Shown one piece after another: positions 1 through 7,007 of a DNA stretch of 28,172 bases. The translations under genes were made by a program, and so were the position numbers. Under the pieces are notes generated by a model, which saw nothing but the letters and a program-made list of their open reading frames with translations, searched no databases and was not told where the DNA came from. How positions within the stretch are numbered: position 1 is the stretch's first letter; every line of letters begins with the position of its first letter. The stretch spans positions 30,467 to 58,638 of the IMG/VR virus record IMGVR_UViG_3300030102_000212. One strand, 5' to 3'. The stretch is from a virus.

Positions 1-93
1 CCCGCCAGTAGCAGGCATGAAGTAGTACGCTCCAATTTGTCGGAGCTGGTTTCGCACTACTGTTTTTACCTTACCTTCAGGTGTCTGAGCCAT
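1..93 (-). CDS. VRR-NUC family nuclease, N-terminus only (runs off the window)
   Basis: The minus strand from the ATG at 91-93 is open for 31 codons to the window edge. It reads MAQTPEGKVKTVV, then RNQLRQIGAYYFMPATGG. The TPEGKVK helix followed by a GAYYFMP strand is the usual beginning of small phage VRR-NUC proteins, a PD-(D/E)XK-fold nuclease family; the Glu of PEGKVK corresponds to the first conserved acidic residue. The remaining catalytic residues lie outside the window. A GGAG motif sits about 10 bases upstream of the ATG. The start overlaps the end of the preceding 73-aa gene by 17 bases in another frame, which fits a translationally coupled last or late gene of the leftward operon. 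Family assignment is from motif memory on 31 residues, so moderate. Confidence 0.6.
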   Translation of the reverse strand, partial: MAQTPEGKVKTVVRNQLRQIGAYYFMPATGG

Positions 94-298
94 CAGCAGC
101 CTGCTCCAGTAATTCTTGTACGCTCGCACGAAGTTTCTTAACTTCTGAGTTGTTTGTTGATACGGCCTTGGATAGAAATGACATGTCTTCGCAAAGATCA
201 TCTATTCGCTGCTGCGCTGCTTCCAATGCCTTCAGACTCACTATCGCGTCTTCAATAGAATCATTCTCCACTTCCATCTCCACTGTTATTTTCGCCAC
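77..298 (-). CDS. small acidic coiled-coil protein, unknown function
   Basis: A 73-aa protein beginning MAKITVEMEVEND and ending QAADGSDT. It starts with GTG (296-298), preceded by a strong AAGGAGGG ribosome site. After a short N-terminal stretch that looks like a beta strand, residues of about 15-65 form a continuous helix with heptad-like hydrophobic spacing (IVSLKALEAAQQRIDDL, then LSKAV and VKKLRASVQELLEQ), suggesting a coiled-coil oligomer. It precedes, and overlaps by 17 bases, the VRR-NUC gene. A palindrome at 333-348 and a foldable segment at 370-432 lie in its leader. I do not recognise the family. Confidence 0.7.
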   Translation of the reverse strand: MAKITVEMEVENDSIEDAIVSLKALEAAQQRIDDLCEDMSFLSKAVSTNNSEVKKLRASVQELLEQAADGSDT

Positions 299-332
299 TA
301 AGTCCCTCCTTTGTGGGAGCTGGTATCAATTC

Positions 333-348
333 TTGTACGACCGTACAA
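333..348. promoter_or_regulatory. TTGTACGNNCGTACAA palindrome, perfect copy, in a gene leader
   Basis: The sequence TTGTACGACCGTACAA matches the consensus fully. The symmetry extends outward to 11-bp arms (ATTCTTGTACG and CGTACAAGAAT). It lies 35 bases upstream of the GTG start of the 73-aa gene. It is one of four perfect copies in the window. The dyad form suits a dimeric DNA-binding protein; a hairpin in the leader RNA is the alternative. Confidence 0.65.
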
Positions 349-369
349 GAATCTAAGAGTGTGGTAGTT

Positions 370-432
370 GGTGAGATTGGCCGCTATGACCCCCCTATCA
401 CAAAAGGGTGTGGGGCAGCACTTCATCTCACC
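370..432 (-). other. possible structured RNA or hairpin element in the 299-512 intergenic gap
   Basis: Outer arms GGTGAGAT (370-377) and ATCTCACC (425-432) are exactly complementary over 8 bp. An inner pair GCCGC (380-384) and GCAGC (415-419) forms five pairs with one wobble on the minus-strand RNA. A C-run (390-395) faces a G-run (406-408 or 412-415). The gap is transcribed leftward, between the 125-aa and 73-aa genes, so this would lie in a leader or intercistronic RNA. It lacks a T-arm and is not a tRNA. No known RNA family was recognised. Confidence 0.4.
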
Positions 433-441
433 TTATCTTTA

Positions 442-461
442 ACTGCGGAATAACACGCAGT
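442..461 (-). other. small stem-loop in the same gap
   Basis: ACTGCG (442-447) and CGCAGT (456-461) form a 6-bp stem with an 8-base loop. No U-tract follows on the leftward transcript, so it is not a convincing terminator. It could be a processing site or a chance fold. Confidence 0.25.
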
Positions 462-512
462 GGAAACCGTCTGACGCTACCACTCGCCCGACGTTTACAC
501 CCACCTAGTAAT

Positions 513-890
513 CTAGTCTGGTACTACCCAAAAACACTTAACGCTTTCTCTAGTACCTACGCCTTTCACTTGCGGTTCCTTTAGGTTCCACGGCTTCGTG
601 ATTATGGGGAACCCTTCGTTAGTCATCTTTGGCATGATCGGTCTATTACTGCTACCGGCTGGCTCCATCGTACAGAGCATAGCCAGCTTCCTGCTAAACC
701 AATCAGGCATGTCATCTAAAGAAGAATAGGACTCTTTTAATGGGCTGTCAACACATTCTGTACCAATACATACCACATTGTACGTATTAGTTTCAGGGCA
801 TACCAAAACACGGTATATAGTGTCATTCTCTAAGAGCTTACTCCTATCGAATAAGCCGCTCCAGTTCTCACCATTTATTCTACTCCTCAT
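513..890 (-). CDS. unknown protein sharing a C-terminal domain with its upstream neighbour
   Basis: A 125-aa protein beginning MRSRINGENWSGLFDRS and ending KCFWVVPD. The segment from about residue 25 reads YRVLVCPETNTYNVVCIG, then SLDDMPDWFSRKLAMLCTMEP, then VKGVGTRESVKCFWVV. The order 'D(D/L)P...KLAML....VGTR....F' is the same as in the last 70 residues of the neighbouring 323-aa protein, so the two share a domain by duplication. An insertion of about 25 residues separates the KLAML and GVGTR parts here. I know this small 'LP..KLA.L.......GVG.R.....W' pattern from uncharacterised phage proteins; no function is established. The ATG overlaps the neighbour's stop by ATGA, implying coupled translation. 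Confidence 0.7.
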   Translation of the reverse strand: MRSRINGENWSGLFDRSKLLENDTIYRVLVCPETNTYNVVCIGTECVDSPLKESYSSLDDMPDWFSRKLAMLCTMEPAGSSNRPIMPKMTNEGFPIITKPWNLKEPQVKGVGTRESVKCFWVVPD

Positions 891-1858
891 GCCTCGTCCC
901 CTTGGAACAAGAAGTAGCCGTATCCGCAGCGTGTACCCACGTTAGGTAGGAAGGTACCGTCAGGCACGATTTGCAGCATGGCTAGTTTGTTCTTGTATCC
1001 ATCCGGCAGATCTTCTGTACTGGCGTACGAGAATTCAGTGGCGTTACTAACTACACCTTGGAACTGCCCGTGATCTACATCCTTAACGGGTAACACCTTT
1101 ATGGCATTCTCGTTAGGCCAGACATAGACCATTGGCTCGTGCCGGTTCTGGCTGGCGTATTCTAAGTCCGTAACAGAGGACAGTAGCTCAGGCACAGCCG
1201 CACCGAATACGGAGTTTGTCCACTTGTGCCCGATGCTGTCCAACAACTGGAGTTCTTGAAAGAGAGGCCATTCATTAGACTTCGGCAAGTCTCCGAACCC
1301 CATCGGCACACCAGTCATCTTTTTATATGCGGCTTTCATCATGTTGGTCTTTGTTTCTATGAAAGACTTTACCGCATCTAGGTGTGTGCTTCTGTGCCCG
1401 CAGCAAACCAACTTAGTTGTTATAGGTATGAATGCCTTCTTCGCTCGTTTCATAATCCCATCAAACGAATTGCTGAACGCCATGTGTCTACGCTCTTCGT
1501 GCCGCCTGTGCCTGTAGCGGTACGCATCCAACGATAGGCTGAAGATCATGTACTTATCGTCCGTGGTATCTGCAAAAGTGTAGTGGTAGCCGTGCCCGAT
1601 CCAGCCACGAGGTAGCGTCTCGTTAGGAAAACACACCCAAAACCGAGCTTGATGTCCATCCATAGGCACCAGCGTAGCGTCTGACTCAGGCCAATAGCTG
1701 GTAAACATCTCAACGATTCTGGAGTTTCGTTGTACTGCTCCCAGCTCACGCTGTACTCCTTGGGCTGCATCTGTTGCGGCAGCTAGTGCGTCGTCGCTGA
1801 TTGCCGCATCTTGTATTATGACTCGTCCAACGCCGGTGTAAAAATTGTTGTAGTCCAT
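887..1858 (-). CDS. unknown 323-aa protein, leftward operon
   Basis: Begins MDYNNFYTGVGRVIIQDAA and has an AAAGGAAAC ribosome site. Residues of about 20-45 are Ala-rich and helical. The middle has a strongly basic stretch (YRYRHRRHEERRH, about residues 112-125). The last 70 residues (VYVWPNENAIKVLPV through STEDLPDGYKNKLAMLQIV to VGTRCGYGYFLF) repeat the domain of the downstream 125-aa protein. It starts one base after the stop of the 328-aa gene, in the same operon as the ATPase and VWA genes. I do not recognise a catalytic motif. It may be a partner or substrate of that system, but this rests on position only. Confidence 0.75.
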   Translation of the reverse strand: MDYNNFYTGVGRVIIQDAAISDDALAAATDAAQGVQRELGAVQRNSRIVEMFTSYWPESDATLVPMDGHQARFWVCFPNETLPRGWIGHGYHYTFADTTDDKYMIFSLSLDAYRYRHRRHEERRHMAFSNSFDGIMKRAKKAFIPITTKLVCCGHRSTHLDAVKSFIETKTNMMKAAYKKMTGVPMGFGDLPKSNEWPLFQELQLLDSIGHKWTNSVFGAAVPELLSSVTDLEYASQNRHEPMVYVWPNENAIKVLPVKDVDHGQFQGVVSNATEFSYASTEDLPDGYKNKLAMLQIVPDGTFLPNVGTRCGYGYFLFQGDEA

Positions 1859-1859
1859 C

Positions 1860-2846
1860 TTAGTTTCCTTTCACTTCGGTTGTTGTTACCAGACCACACA
1901 CTTTGTTGATCCAGCGGTTATATTGTGTACGTGCGTACTTAAAATCTTCTTTGGTCTTGCACTTCTGTAGCTCAGATGTCTCCAGAAACAGGACAGCCAA
2001 TGCCAGACGCAGCTCTGTATCTTCAGTCACGATTGCTTCGATAGTCCGTTCCGGTACGAACTTAGCGTTCCAGAACCCCGTCATAACCCCCACGTCTACT
2101 AACTTCTTAGTCTGGTTCATGCGGTACTCGCGGTACTTCGCTGCCCGTTCATGGTAGTCATCTACGTCCGCACTCGACGCCCAACTCGGTGCACTGGGTA
2201 GTATCGGAGCCATAGCACAGACCCACTCATAGAACGCATCCATGTGTGGTTTGATCTTAGCTTTAAGTTCTTTGTCGATACGCGACTGTATCTTCGGACG
2301 TACGAACTCTTCGCTAGCAACGTAGAACCTCGGCCCCCACGCGCTAGTGTTGCGCTCGAATACCATGAAGTTCTTATCGCCATCGTCACTTTCATTCGTT
2401 CGAGGAAGATACATACGAATATCATCCATACGCACAGTCGAACTGTCCGGCATATCTATCTCGCTTGGTAAGTACGAGCGCATGAACTTTAGTCGTGCTT
2501 GGTCGTGGCTTCGTGTTGTACCCCGCACAGTCACCGTCTCCGTAGGATCGCCAAACCTATCTTCGAGATCAGGGTGCCGCTCCCATACGATGGGTGCCCA
2601 ATGCCTAACTTCTTCTGGCGATAGATCCAGCTCCCTGCCGCGCATGTACCACCTGTTGCGTAGCGCATCGGAACGGTCGAACCCGCTAAGAAGTGCGTAG
2701 CAGTTGTTGTTCACTTTGACGATACGCTCCCACTTCTTACGGCGGTTACCCAACGGACGTATGTCCTGCTCCTTGGTGTGGTACTTACTGACCACAGGAT
2801 TGGTACAGGTGTAGTTCCACTCCACTTCTTTGAATGTATTCAACAT
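1860..2846 (-). CDS. unknown 328-aa protein following the VWA gene
   Basis: Start chosen at the ATG at 2844-2846, which overlaps the TAA of the VWA gene (TAATG) and has GAGGAG upstream; an upstream in-frame extension of 35 residues is unlikely. The protein begins MLNTFKEVEWNYTCTNPVV and contains basic, aromatic-rich segments (RPLGNRRKKWERIVKVNNNCYALL) and a C-terminal helical part (MNQTKKLVDVG, LALAVLFLETSELQ, RTQYNRWINKVCGL). No Walker, nuclease or zinc motif is visible. Strict coupling to the HExxH-VWA gene suggests that it works with the ATPase/VWA pair. Function unknown. Confidence 0.75.
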   Translation of the reverse strand: MLNTFKEVEWNYTCTNPVVSKYHTKEQDIRPLGNRRKKWERIVKVNNNCYALLSGFDRSDALRNRWYMRGRELDLSPEEVRHWAPIVWERHPDLEDRFGDPTETVTVRGTTRSHDQARLKFMRSYLPSEIDMPDSSTVRMDDIRMYLPRTNESDDGDKNFMVFERNTSAWGPRFYVASEEFVRPKIQSRIDKELKAKIKPHMDAFYEWVCAMAPILPSAPSWASSADVDDYHERAAKYREYRMNQTKKLVDVGVMTGFWNAKFVPERTIEAIVTEDTELRLALAVLFLETSELQKCKTKEDFKYARTQYNRWINKVCGLVTTTEVKGN

Positions 2847-4090
2847 TAGAACGCTCCTCGTAAGTCTGAACTTCTTACGTGCAGTATCTCGCCGTGTGGC
2901 GGGCACGCACCTTCGTTGTCGATGATTACCCACAGCACTGGACAGTCCCAATCGCCCCAGTCACCGAAGATAACCCCGTCTGTCACCACCACCGCACACT
3001 GCGCGTTGATGTTCTTCTCTTTCATGTACGGGGGTACAACTTCTGGACTAGTACCACCGCCACCTTCGGGCTTGGTCTTGTGCTCCAGATCATCTAGCTC
3101 TTCGGGCTGATACACTTCGTGCCGCTGGATATCGTGATCCCAATAGATCACATGAAGTTCTTCAGGCTGAATCGCTTTAGTCAGCTCCACCACCTCGGTC
3201 TTGATGACACTGATCTGTGAGTCACCAATGGAACCCGACGTATCGTTCGCGTTGACCAACACACCCATCTGGTCGGACACACCGCTGGGCATGTAGATAC
3301 CCGCACCGATATACCGCCGGTTGGGTCTGGCGTACGTCGAATAGTCGTTACCTTTGAACTGGTTCTGTATGAACTGTCTAAGAACTTCACGCCAGTTTAT
3401 CTGTGGGCGTAGCAGTGCACCGGCATTTCGCAGCGCACTCTTGCCCCCCATCTTGCTGGCAGTCATAGACCCTTGGCGTATGGCTCGGTCGATCTCTCGA
3501 TCCGCATCGCGTATCTCTTTGCTGGAGAACTTACCTTCCTTCCAATCGTGGTCATCCCACGGCTGCGGCATACCCCCGTCACCCTCGCCGTCGCTTTGGC
3601 TGGGCTGGCCTTCACCGTCACCATCGCCTTCACCTTCACCCTGCTTCTGTTCGTACAGCTCCCAGAATACAGTGGTCGTGTCTTTGCCACGGTGTGCCTC
3701 ATCCAGCAAACATCCTTCGGGCATGACACAGAACCCGTCAGGATTCTCGTCGATGATCTCCAGATTGATGACAAAGTCTGCTGCCATGTTCGCGCACTGA
3801 GCATCCAGCTTCCACAATGGCTGTAACAACCTAGAGTGTTTGTACATCTTGTGCTTCGATTCGTGGATGATACCGAAACGAATCTCAGGATCGCTGTGAG
3901 TCTCAATCCATGTACGTCCGTACAATTCATTGACCCCATCGGTGCACGCGGTTGGGAGGTCGTCATCCACGGTCTTTGTACCAATAGATATGATCGCCGC
4001 CAGAGCCGCATAGCGCGGCTCCTTGATGCAGTTGACCACGTTCTTTTCCAGCCGTTGTTCGGCTGTTAGTTCTCTTGCCAGTCCTAGCAT
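2846..4090 (-). CDS. VWA-like protein with HExxH metallopeptidase-type N-terminus (DUF2201-like)
   Basis: A 414-aa, two-part protein. The N-terminal part carries H76-E-S-K-H80 in the context RFGIIHESKHKMYKHSRL, an HExxH zinc-binding signature. Residues of about 148-178 are an acidic Gly/Glu/Asp-rich linker (EGEGDGDGEG). The C-terminal part has D283-T-S-G-S287, a DxSxS metal-ion-adhesion motif, and T370-D-G, as in VWA domains. This arrangement matches the putative metallopeptidase/VWA-like proteins (DUF2201 type) and recalls CobT, which also has an acidic linker before its VWA domain. It starts exactly at the stop of the AAA+ gene (TAATG), the classic MoxR-VWA gene pairing. Inferred role: a partner through which the ATPase remodels a target or inserts a metal. 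Whether the HExxH is catalytic cannot be told from sequence. Confidence 0.85.
   Translation of the reverse strand: MLGLARELTAEQRLEKNVVNCIKEPRYAALAAIISIGTKTVDDDLPTACTDGVNELYGRTWIETHSDPEIRFGIIHESKHKMYKHSRLLQPLWKLDAQCANMAADFVINLEIIDENPDGFCVMPEGCLLDEAHRGKDTTTVFWELYEQKQGEGEGDGDGEGQPSQSDGEGDGGMPQPWDDHDWKEGKFSSKEIRDADREIDRAIRQGSMTASKMGGKSALRNAGALLRPQINWREVLRQFIQNQFKGNDYSTYARPNRRYIGAGIYMPSGVSDQMGVLVNANDTSGSIGDSQISVIKTEVVELTKAIQPEELHVIYWDHDIQRHEVYQPEELDDLEHKTKPEGGGGTSPEVVPPYMKEKNINAQCAVVVTDGVIFGDWGDWDCPVLWVIIDNEGACPPHGEILHVRSSDLRGAF
3910..3925. promoter_or_regulatory. palindrome copy with one mismatch, inside the VWA gene
   Basis: ATGTACGTCCGTACAA differs from TTGTACGNNCGTACAA at the first base only. 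It lies within coding sequence for the LYGRTW segment, so part of the match could come from codon choice. It is listed because perfect copies of the same motif occur in non-coding DNA of the same arm. Confidence 0.4.
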
Positions 4091-5193
4091 TACTTCACCC
4101 CCTGCTGGTCAGCTTGGAACAGGTAGTTGTTGTCGATGCACCACTGGCTGAACTTCATGTTCTGTGTGCACTTGTCGATATGCGGATAGTCTGCCTGTGT
4201 AGCAGACAGGATGAAGCTGGCCTGAGCTTCTTTAGGCAATCGCAGCATGTAGTCCATGAACCCATCCAATAGCTTGGGCTTCAAACCAGCTAAGACCTTG
4301 TACACAACGAGGTATATAGCACTGGCACTGCTTGGCACCTTGGCGTTGTGTGGATCTTGTTCGATGGATTCCAAAGACGGTAGCTCATCAAAAAGTTGTA
4401 CGTACGCCATAAGATCTAGCGCACCTTGCAGTCCGATGGTGCCGATCAACGCTGCTTGCGTCACGTTATCGCCTAGCTCATCGCGCATCTTCAAGATGTC
4501 ACTGGCAGCTTCGCCGGAACGTGGAGTAAAGAACGCTTCCCGACTCTTGTCCTTCGGGTGAAAGATATAGAGGTTGTCTGCTGGGTTGGGCACTTCATCG
4601 AACGTATGGAACAGTGCTTCGTTCTCTTTGTACCAGCTCAACAGAATCGGATCGAAGTCGTTCTTCAACCCATAGGCGATAGCTTCTATGTTGTCAGACT
4701 TGCGCGTTTTTACGACACACACTGCGTTGCGGGTATGTGCGGGTAGCAAGTCACCGACACCCTCGGCTCCCAAGTTCGTTGTAGCAAACACGATAGAGTC
4801 TGGGTGTAACTTCTGAGTACCAACCATGCGTTCGAGCATGACCCGTCGAACACCTTTGATGACGGAAGGATTGGCCTTACCGATCTCATCGAAGTTCAGG
4901 ATGATCGGCTCGTTCAAGTGCACGCCCAGCTCTTCGTTCGGGATGAACCGCACGAACGGTTCGCCGTTCAGGTCAGCCATGTTCGGCAAGAACAGGTCGC
5001 CCAAGTCTTTGTTGGTGCAGTCGAAGCGTACGACACGGTGGTTAGGTTTTAGCTCCGCCAGTATCTTTTCTACTGAGGTCTTACCTGTACCGATGTGACC
5101 TTCGAGGATCACGGTGCGTATGTGCCCGATGGTAGCAATCAAGTGTGCTGATTCGTTCAGGCCCAGTGCGTATAAGTTTTGTGTTGCGTTCAT
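4090..5193 (-). CDS. MoxR/CobS-like AAA+ ATPase
   Basis: A 367-aa protein. The start is the ATG at 5191-5193 (MNATQNLYALGL), preceded by AAGGAAAC; a longer open frame reaches into the neighbouring gene but is not supported. Walker A is G32-H-I-G-T-G-K38-T39. Walker B is IILNFDEIGKA with D102-E103. Sensor 1 is FATTN (136-140), followed by a possible arginine-finger segment, PAHTRN (R155). The layout is that of MoxR-type AAA+ proteins (RavA, CbbQ, NorQ, CobS), which act as hexamers together with a VWA partner. That partner is the next gene, overlapping by one base. Established knowledge: such pairs use ATP to remodel or insert metal into a target protein. The target here is unknown, and no cobalamin or Rubisco gene is nearby. 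Confidence 0.88.
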   Translation of the reverse strand: MNATQNLYALGLNESAHLIATIGHIRTVILEGHIGTGKTSVEKILAELKPNHRVVRFDCTNKDLGDLFLPNMADLNGEPFVRFIPNEELGVHLNEPIILNFDEIGKANPSVIKGVRRVMLERMVGTQKLHPDSIVFATTNLGAEGVGDLLPAHTRNAVCVVKTRKSDNIEAIAYGLKNDFDPILLSWYKENEALFHTFDEVPNPADNLYIFHPKDKSREAFFTPRSGEAASDILKMRDELGDNVTQAALIGTIGLQGALDLMAYVQLFDELPSLESIEQDPHNAKVPSSASAIYLVVYKVLAGLKPKLLDGFMDYMLRLPKEAQASFILSATQADYPHIDKCTQNMKFSQWCIDNNYLFQADQQGVK

Positions 5194-5203
5194 TTCAGTT
5201 TCC

Positions 5204-6478
5204 TTAAATATCAAGTGAAGGTAGGTTTGCGATGGCTTCATCCAACGCTTTCTTGGTGTCCAAGCGCAGACTTTCGTTGTGCTTGAGCATATCTGCGGAC
5301 TTACCAGACATGGCATTCCGTAGAATCTTTTGTACCGTCTGCATGTTTGCATCGCCGGTAAAGTTGAACCGTTCAAGAACTTCCACAGTTCTTTGTACGT
5401 GCGTATACGTAGACTCCTTGAAAATCTTAAAGTCAGGGTTGGACTTCTTGGCCTCACCTGCATAGTTCAACGCATCGCGTAGCTTCTCGATGTTCTTGCG
5501 AGTCTCAGCCCACACCGAGTCGCTGAACTTCTTCATGCGCTCCCTGTGCTGCTGTTGGTAGATGTCGTTGATCTGATTAGCCGCGCTCTCTTCCAGATCA
5601 GTAATGAAACTGTCCGGCACCGGCTCAATGGAATAGCTCATATGGAACTTCTTATCCATTTCTTCAACGGTCGGATAGTCGTTGCTGTTGTGCAGTGCAC
5701 CGAGCCGCAGCTTCTCTTCGATCACCGCGTGGCGGTAGCCGTCGTGCTGCACACCTTTGTTATCGGTGTAGCCGTTCATGAACTTGTCCTTCCAATCGTA
5801 GAACTTGTTCTTAAAGTCCGACATGGTATTCACATACTCAGGCAGGTCTTTCATCGGGATGATGTACTCGTTGTTCCCACCGCAGGCCATAGTCATGGAG
5901 TAGTGGGTGTTACGCGCCTTGCCGTTGTAGTAGTTCAGCTTCTTGAGCGCCATGTTGTCAGTCATCAAAGACTTCTTGAACTCACCCACGTTCTTCAAGT
6001 TGTTCGTATTCTCAACTTGCTGGGTGGCTTTCTTGTCAGTCTTCTTGGCTGTCCACACACCGCACGTAAACGACGCTTTCGCAGCAGATGATTTGATGCT
6101 GGGTGCTTCCACACGTTCCAGCTCTTGAGGTTCTTTCATCGCTTCGTTTATGCAGTAGTCTGCCGCCACGTTCTCTTCACCTATAGCTGTGTTGTGTGTA
6201 CCCGTGGTATCTTGATCGTGTACGTCCGTACTAAGATCTTCAACGGTAGGCATATCAATAGGCCCGTCATCGACTACGGAATCATTATCTGCACCCGTAG
6301 TGATGCCTTCACCGGCAAAATCTTCGTTGATCTTGCGTAGCTCTTCTTTCTCGTCCATTGCTGGCTCCTCAGTTATGAGTTTTCCAAACTCAGTTGTTGG
6401 TTCCCCGTGGAACGCTTGAAACCCAACGCCACGCATAACGTGACGAAGGCGTTGTTCGTGTAACTTCTTATCGTTCAT
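5204..6478 (-). CDS. DUF3150-like protein upstream of the AAA+ ATPase
   Basis: A 424-aa protein starting MNDKKLHEQRLRHVM, with GGGGGTGAGG upstream and an ATGA overlap with the preceding gene. The first 150 residues are acidic and probably disordered. From about residue 170 the order 'LKKLNYYNGKARNTHYS', 'IIPMKDLPEYV', 'FKNKFYDWKDKFMNGY', 'EEKLRLGALHNSNDYPTVEEMDKKF' and 'SIEPVP' follows what I recall of DUF3150, a family that commonly sits beside MoxR-like ATPase and VWA genes in phages. The C-terminal 130 residues are helical and coiled-coil-like. The function of DUF3150 is not established. Its fixed place suggests a third component or the substrate adaptor of the ATPase/VWA machine. Assignment is by pattern, without alignment. 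Confidence 0.65.
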   Translation of the reverse strand: MNDKKLHEQRLRHVMRGVGFQAFHGEPTTEFGKLITEEPAMDEKEELRKINEDFAGEGITTGADNDSVVDDGPIDMPTVEDLSTDVHDQDTTGTHNTAIGEENVAADYCINEAMKEPQELERVEAPSIKSSAAKASFTCGVWTAKKTDKKATQQVENTNNLKNVGEFKKSLMTDNMALKKLNYYNGKARNTHYSMTMACGGNNEYIIPMKDLPEYVNTMSDFKNKFYDWKDKFMNGYTDNKGVQHDGYRHAVIEEKLRLGALHNSNDYPTVEEMDKKFHMSYSIEPVPDSFITDLEESAANQINDIYQQQHRERMKKFSDSVWAETRKNIEKLRDALNYAGEAKKSNPDFKIFKESTYTHVQRTVEVLERFNFTGDANMQTVQKILRNAMSGKSADMLKHNESLRLDTKKALDEAIANLPSLDI

Positions 6479-6714
6479 ACCTCACCCCCTTCTAATTTGA
6501 ACTCGACGTTTCTATACAGGGGAGTGCAGCGATCTATGTACGCCTGCGCTTTACGCACTGCTTCCGCAGCACCCAGATGGTTGATCGAATACCCCCGATC
6601 CATTTTCCAATCGTCGGAAGGCACCATTTCGGTGTTGCGTATCATCACTAGGATGTACTGCTCCCGCTGTTCCTCAGTTAAGGGTGGCAAAACTGCTTCT
6701 TTAAGATCTGACAT
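6475..6714 (-). CDS. small unknown protein, 79 aa
   Basis: Begins MSDLKEAVLPPLTEEQREQY and ends KLEGGEV. An AGGAG ribosome site lies 5 bases upstream of the ATG. It is acidic with one predicted helix (SINHLGAAEAVRKAQAYIDRC, about residues 43-63). Its stop overlaps the next start by ATGA. No family is recognised. It is the third gene of the leftward operon. Confidence 0.7.
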   Translation of the reverse strand: MSDLKEAVLPPLTEEQREQYILVMIRNTEMVPSDDWKMDRGYSINHLGAAEAVRKAQAYIDRCTPLYRNVEFKLEGGEV

Positions 6715-6722
6715 ACTGTCTC

Positions 6723-7007
6723 CTATCTTCCGATGTGTTGGATGTCCGCAGCAGGTATGACCTGATACGCACCTTTGTTGTAGGCGATAGCCACGGTGAA
6801 GTTCTTACTTGCACCAGTTTGACTTTCGTCCGGGGTGGATTGGTTCTTGTACGTAGGTACAAAGTTCTTAGTGTCAGCGACGTGACTTGGGTACATGGCA
6901 CGATGTTCAGCGGCGATCTGCTCACCGACTGTAGCTTCGCGCTGCACCATAGGTTTGAACGGACGCACACGGCGCACGTTCCGCATTGGCTTGTATCTGC
7001 GTGGCAT
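6723..7007 (-). CDS. small basic protein, 94 aa, unknown function
   Basis: The N-terminus is strongly basic (MPRRYKPMRNVRRVRPFKP). The C-terminus reads NFTVAIAYNKGAYQVIPAADIQHIGR and ends in what looks like a compact beta-alpha unit. It starts at the stop of the previous gene (TAATG) with GGGGAGCGAG as ribosome site. A near-perfect copy of the arm-specific palindrome (6847-6862) lies inside it. The basic tail could bind nucleic acid. No family is recognised. Confidence 0.7.
   Translation of the reverse strand: MPRRYKPMRNVRRVRPFKPMVQREATVGEQIAAEHRAMYPSHVADTKNFVPTYKNQSTPDESQTGASKNFTVAIAYNKGAYQVIPAADIQHIGR
6847..6862. promoter_or_regulatory. palindrome copy with one mismatch, inside the 94-aa gene
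   Basis: TTGTACGTAGGTACAA differs from TTGTACGNNCGTACAA at one base (G for C at the start of the right half). It is preceded by GGTTC, as the perfect copies at 333 and 7917 are preceded by ATTC. Confidence 0.4.

Noticed and set aside
370-432. tRNA-like element
   Set aside because: The outer 8-bp stem suggests an acceptor stem, but there is no T-arm consensus, no recognisable anticodon arm and no CCA end on either strand.
2847-2951. Longer start for the 328-aa gene
   Set aside because: The ATG at 2846 overlaps the upstream stop with a GAGGAG site, the usual arrangement in this operon; the extension overlaps the VWA coding region.
3580-3655. Short tandem repeats (CCTTCACCGTCACC type) as a regulatory repeat
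   Set aside because: They are explained by codons for the Gly/Glu/Asp linker of the VWA protein.
4090-5193. Cobalt chelatase subunits CobS/CobT for cobalamin synthesis
   Set aside because: The ATPase/VWA architecture is similar, but no CobN or cobalamin gene is present and the VWA protein carries an HExxH motif, so only the general MoxR/VWA class is claimed.
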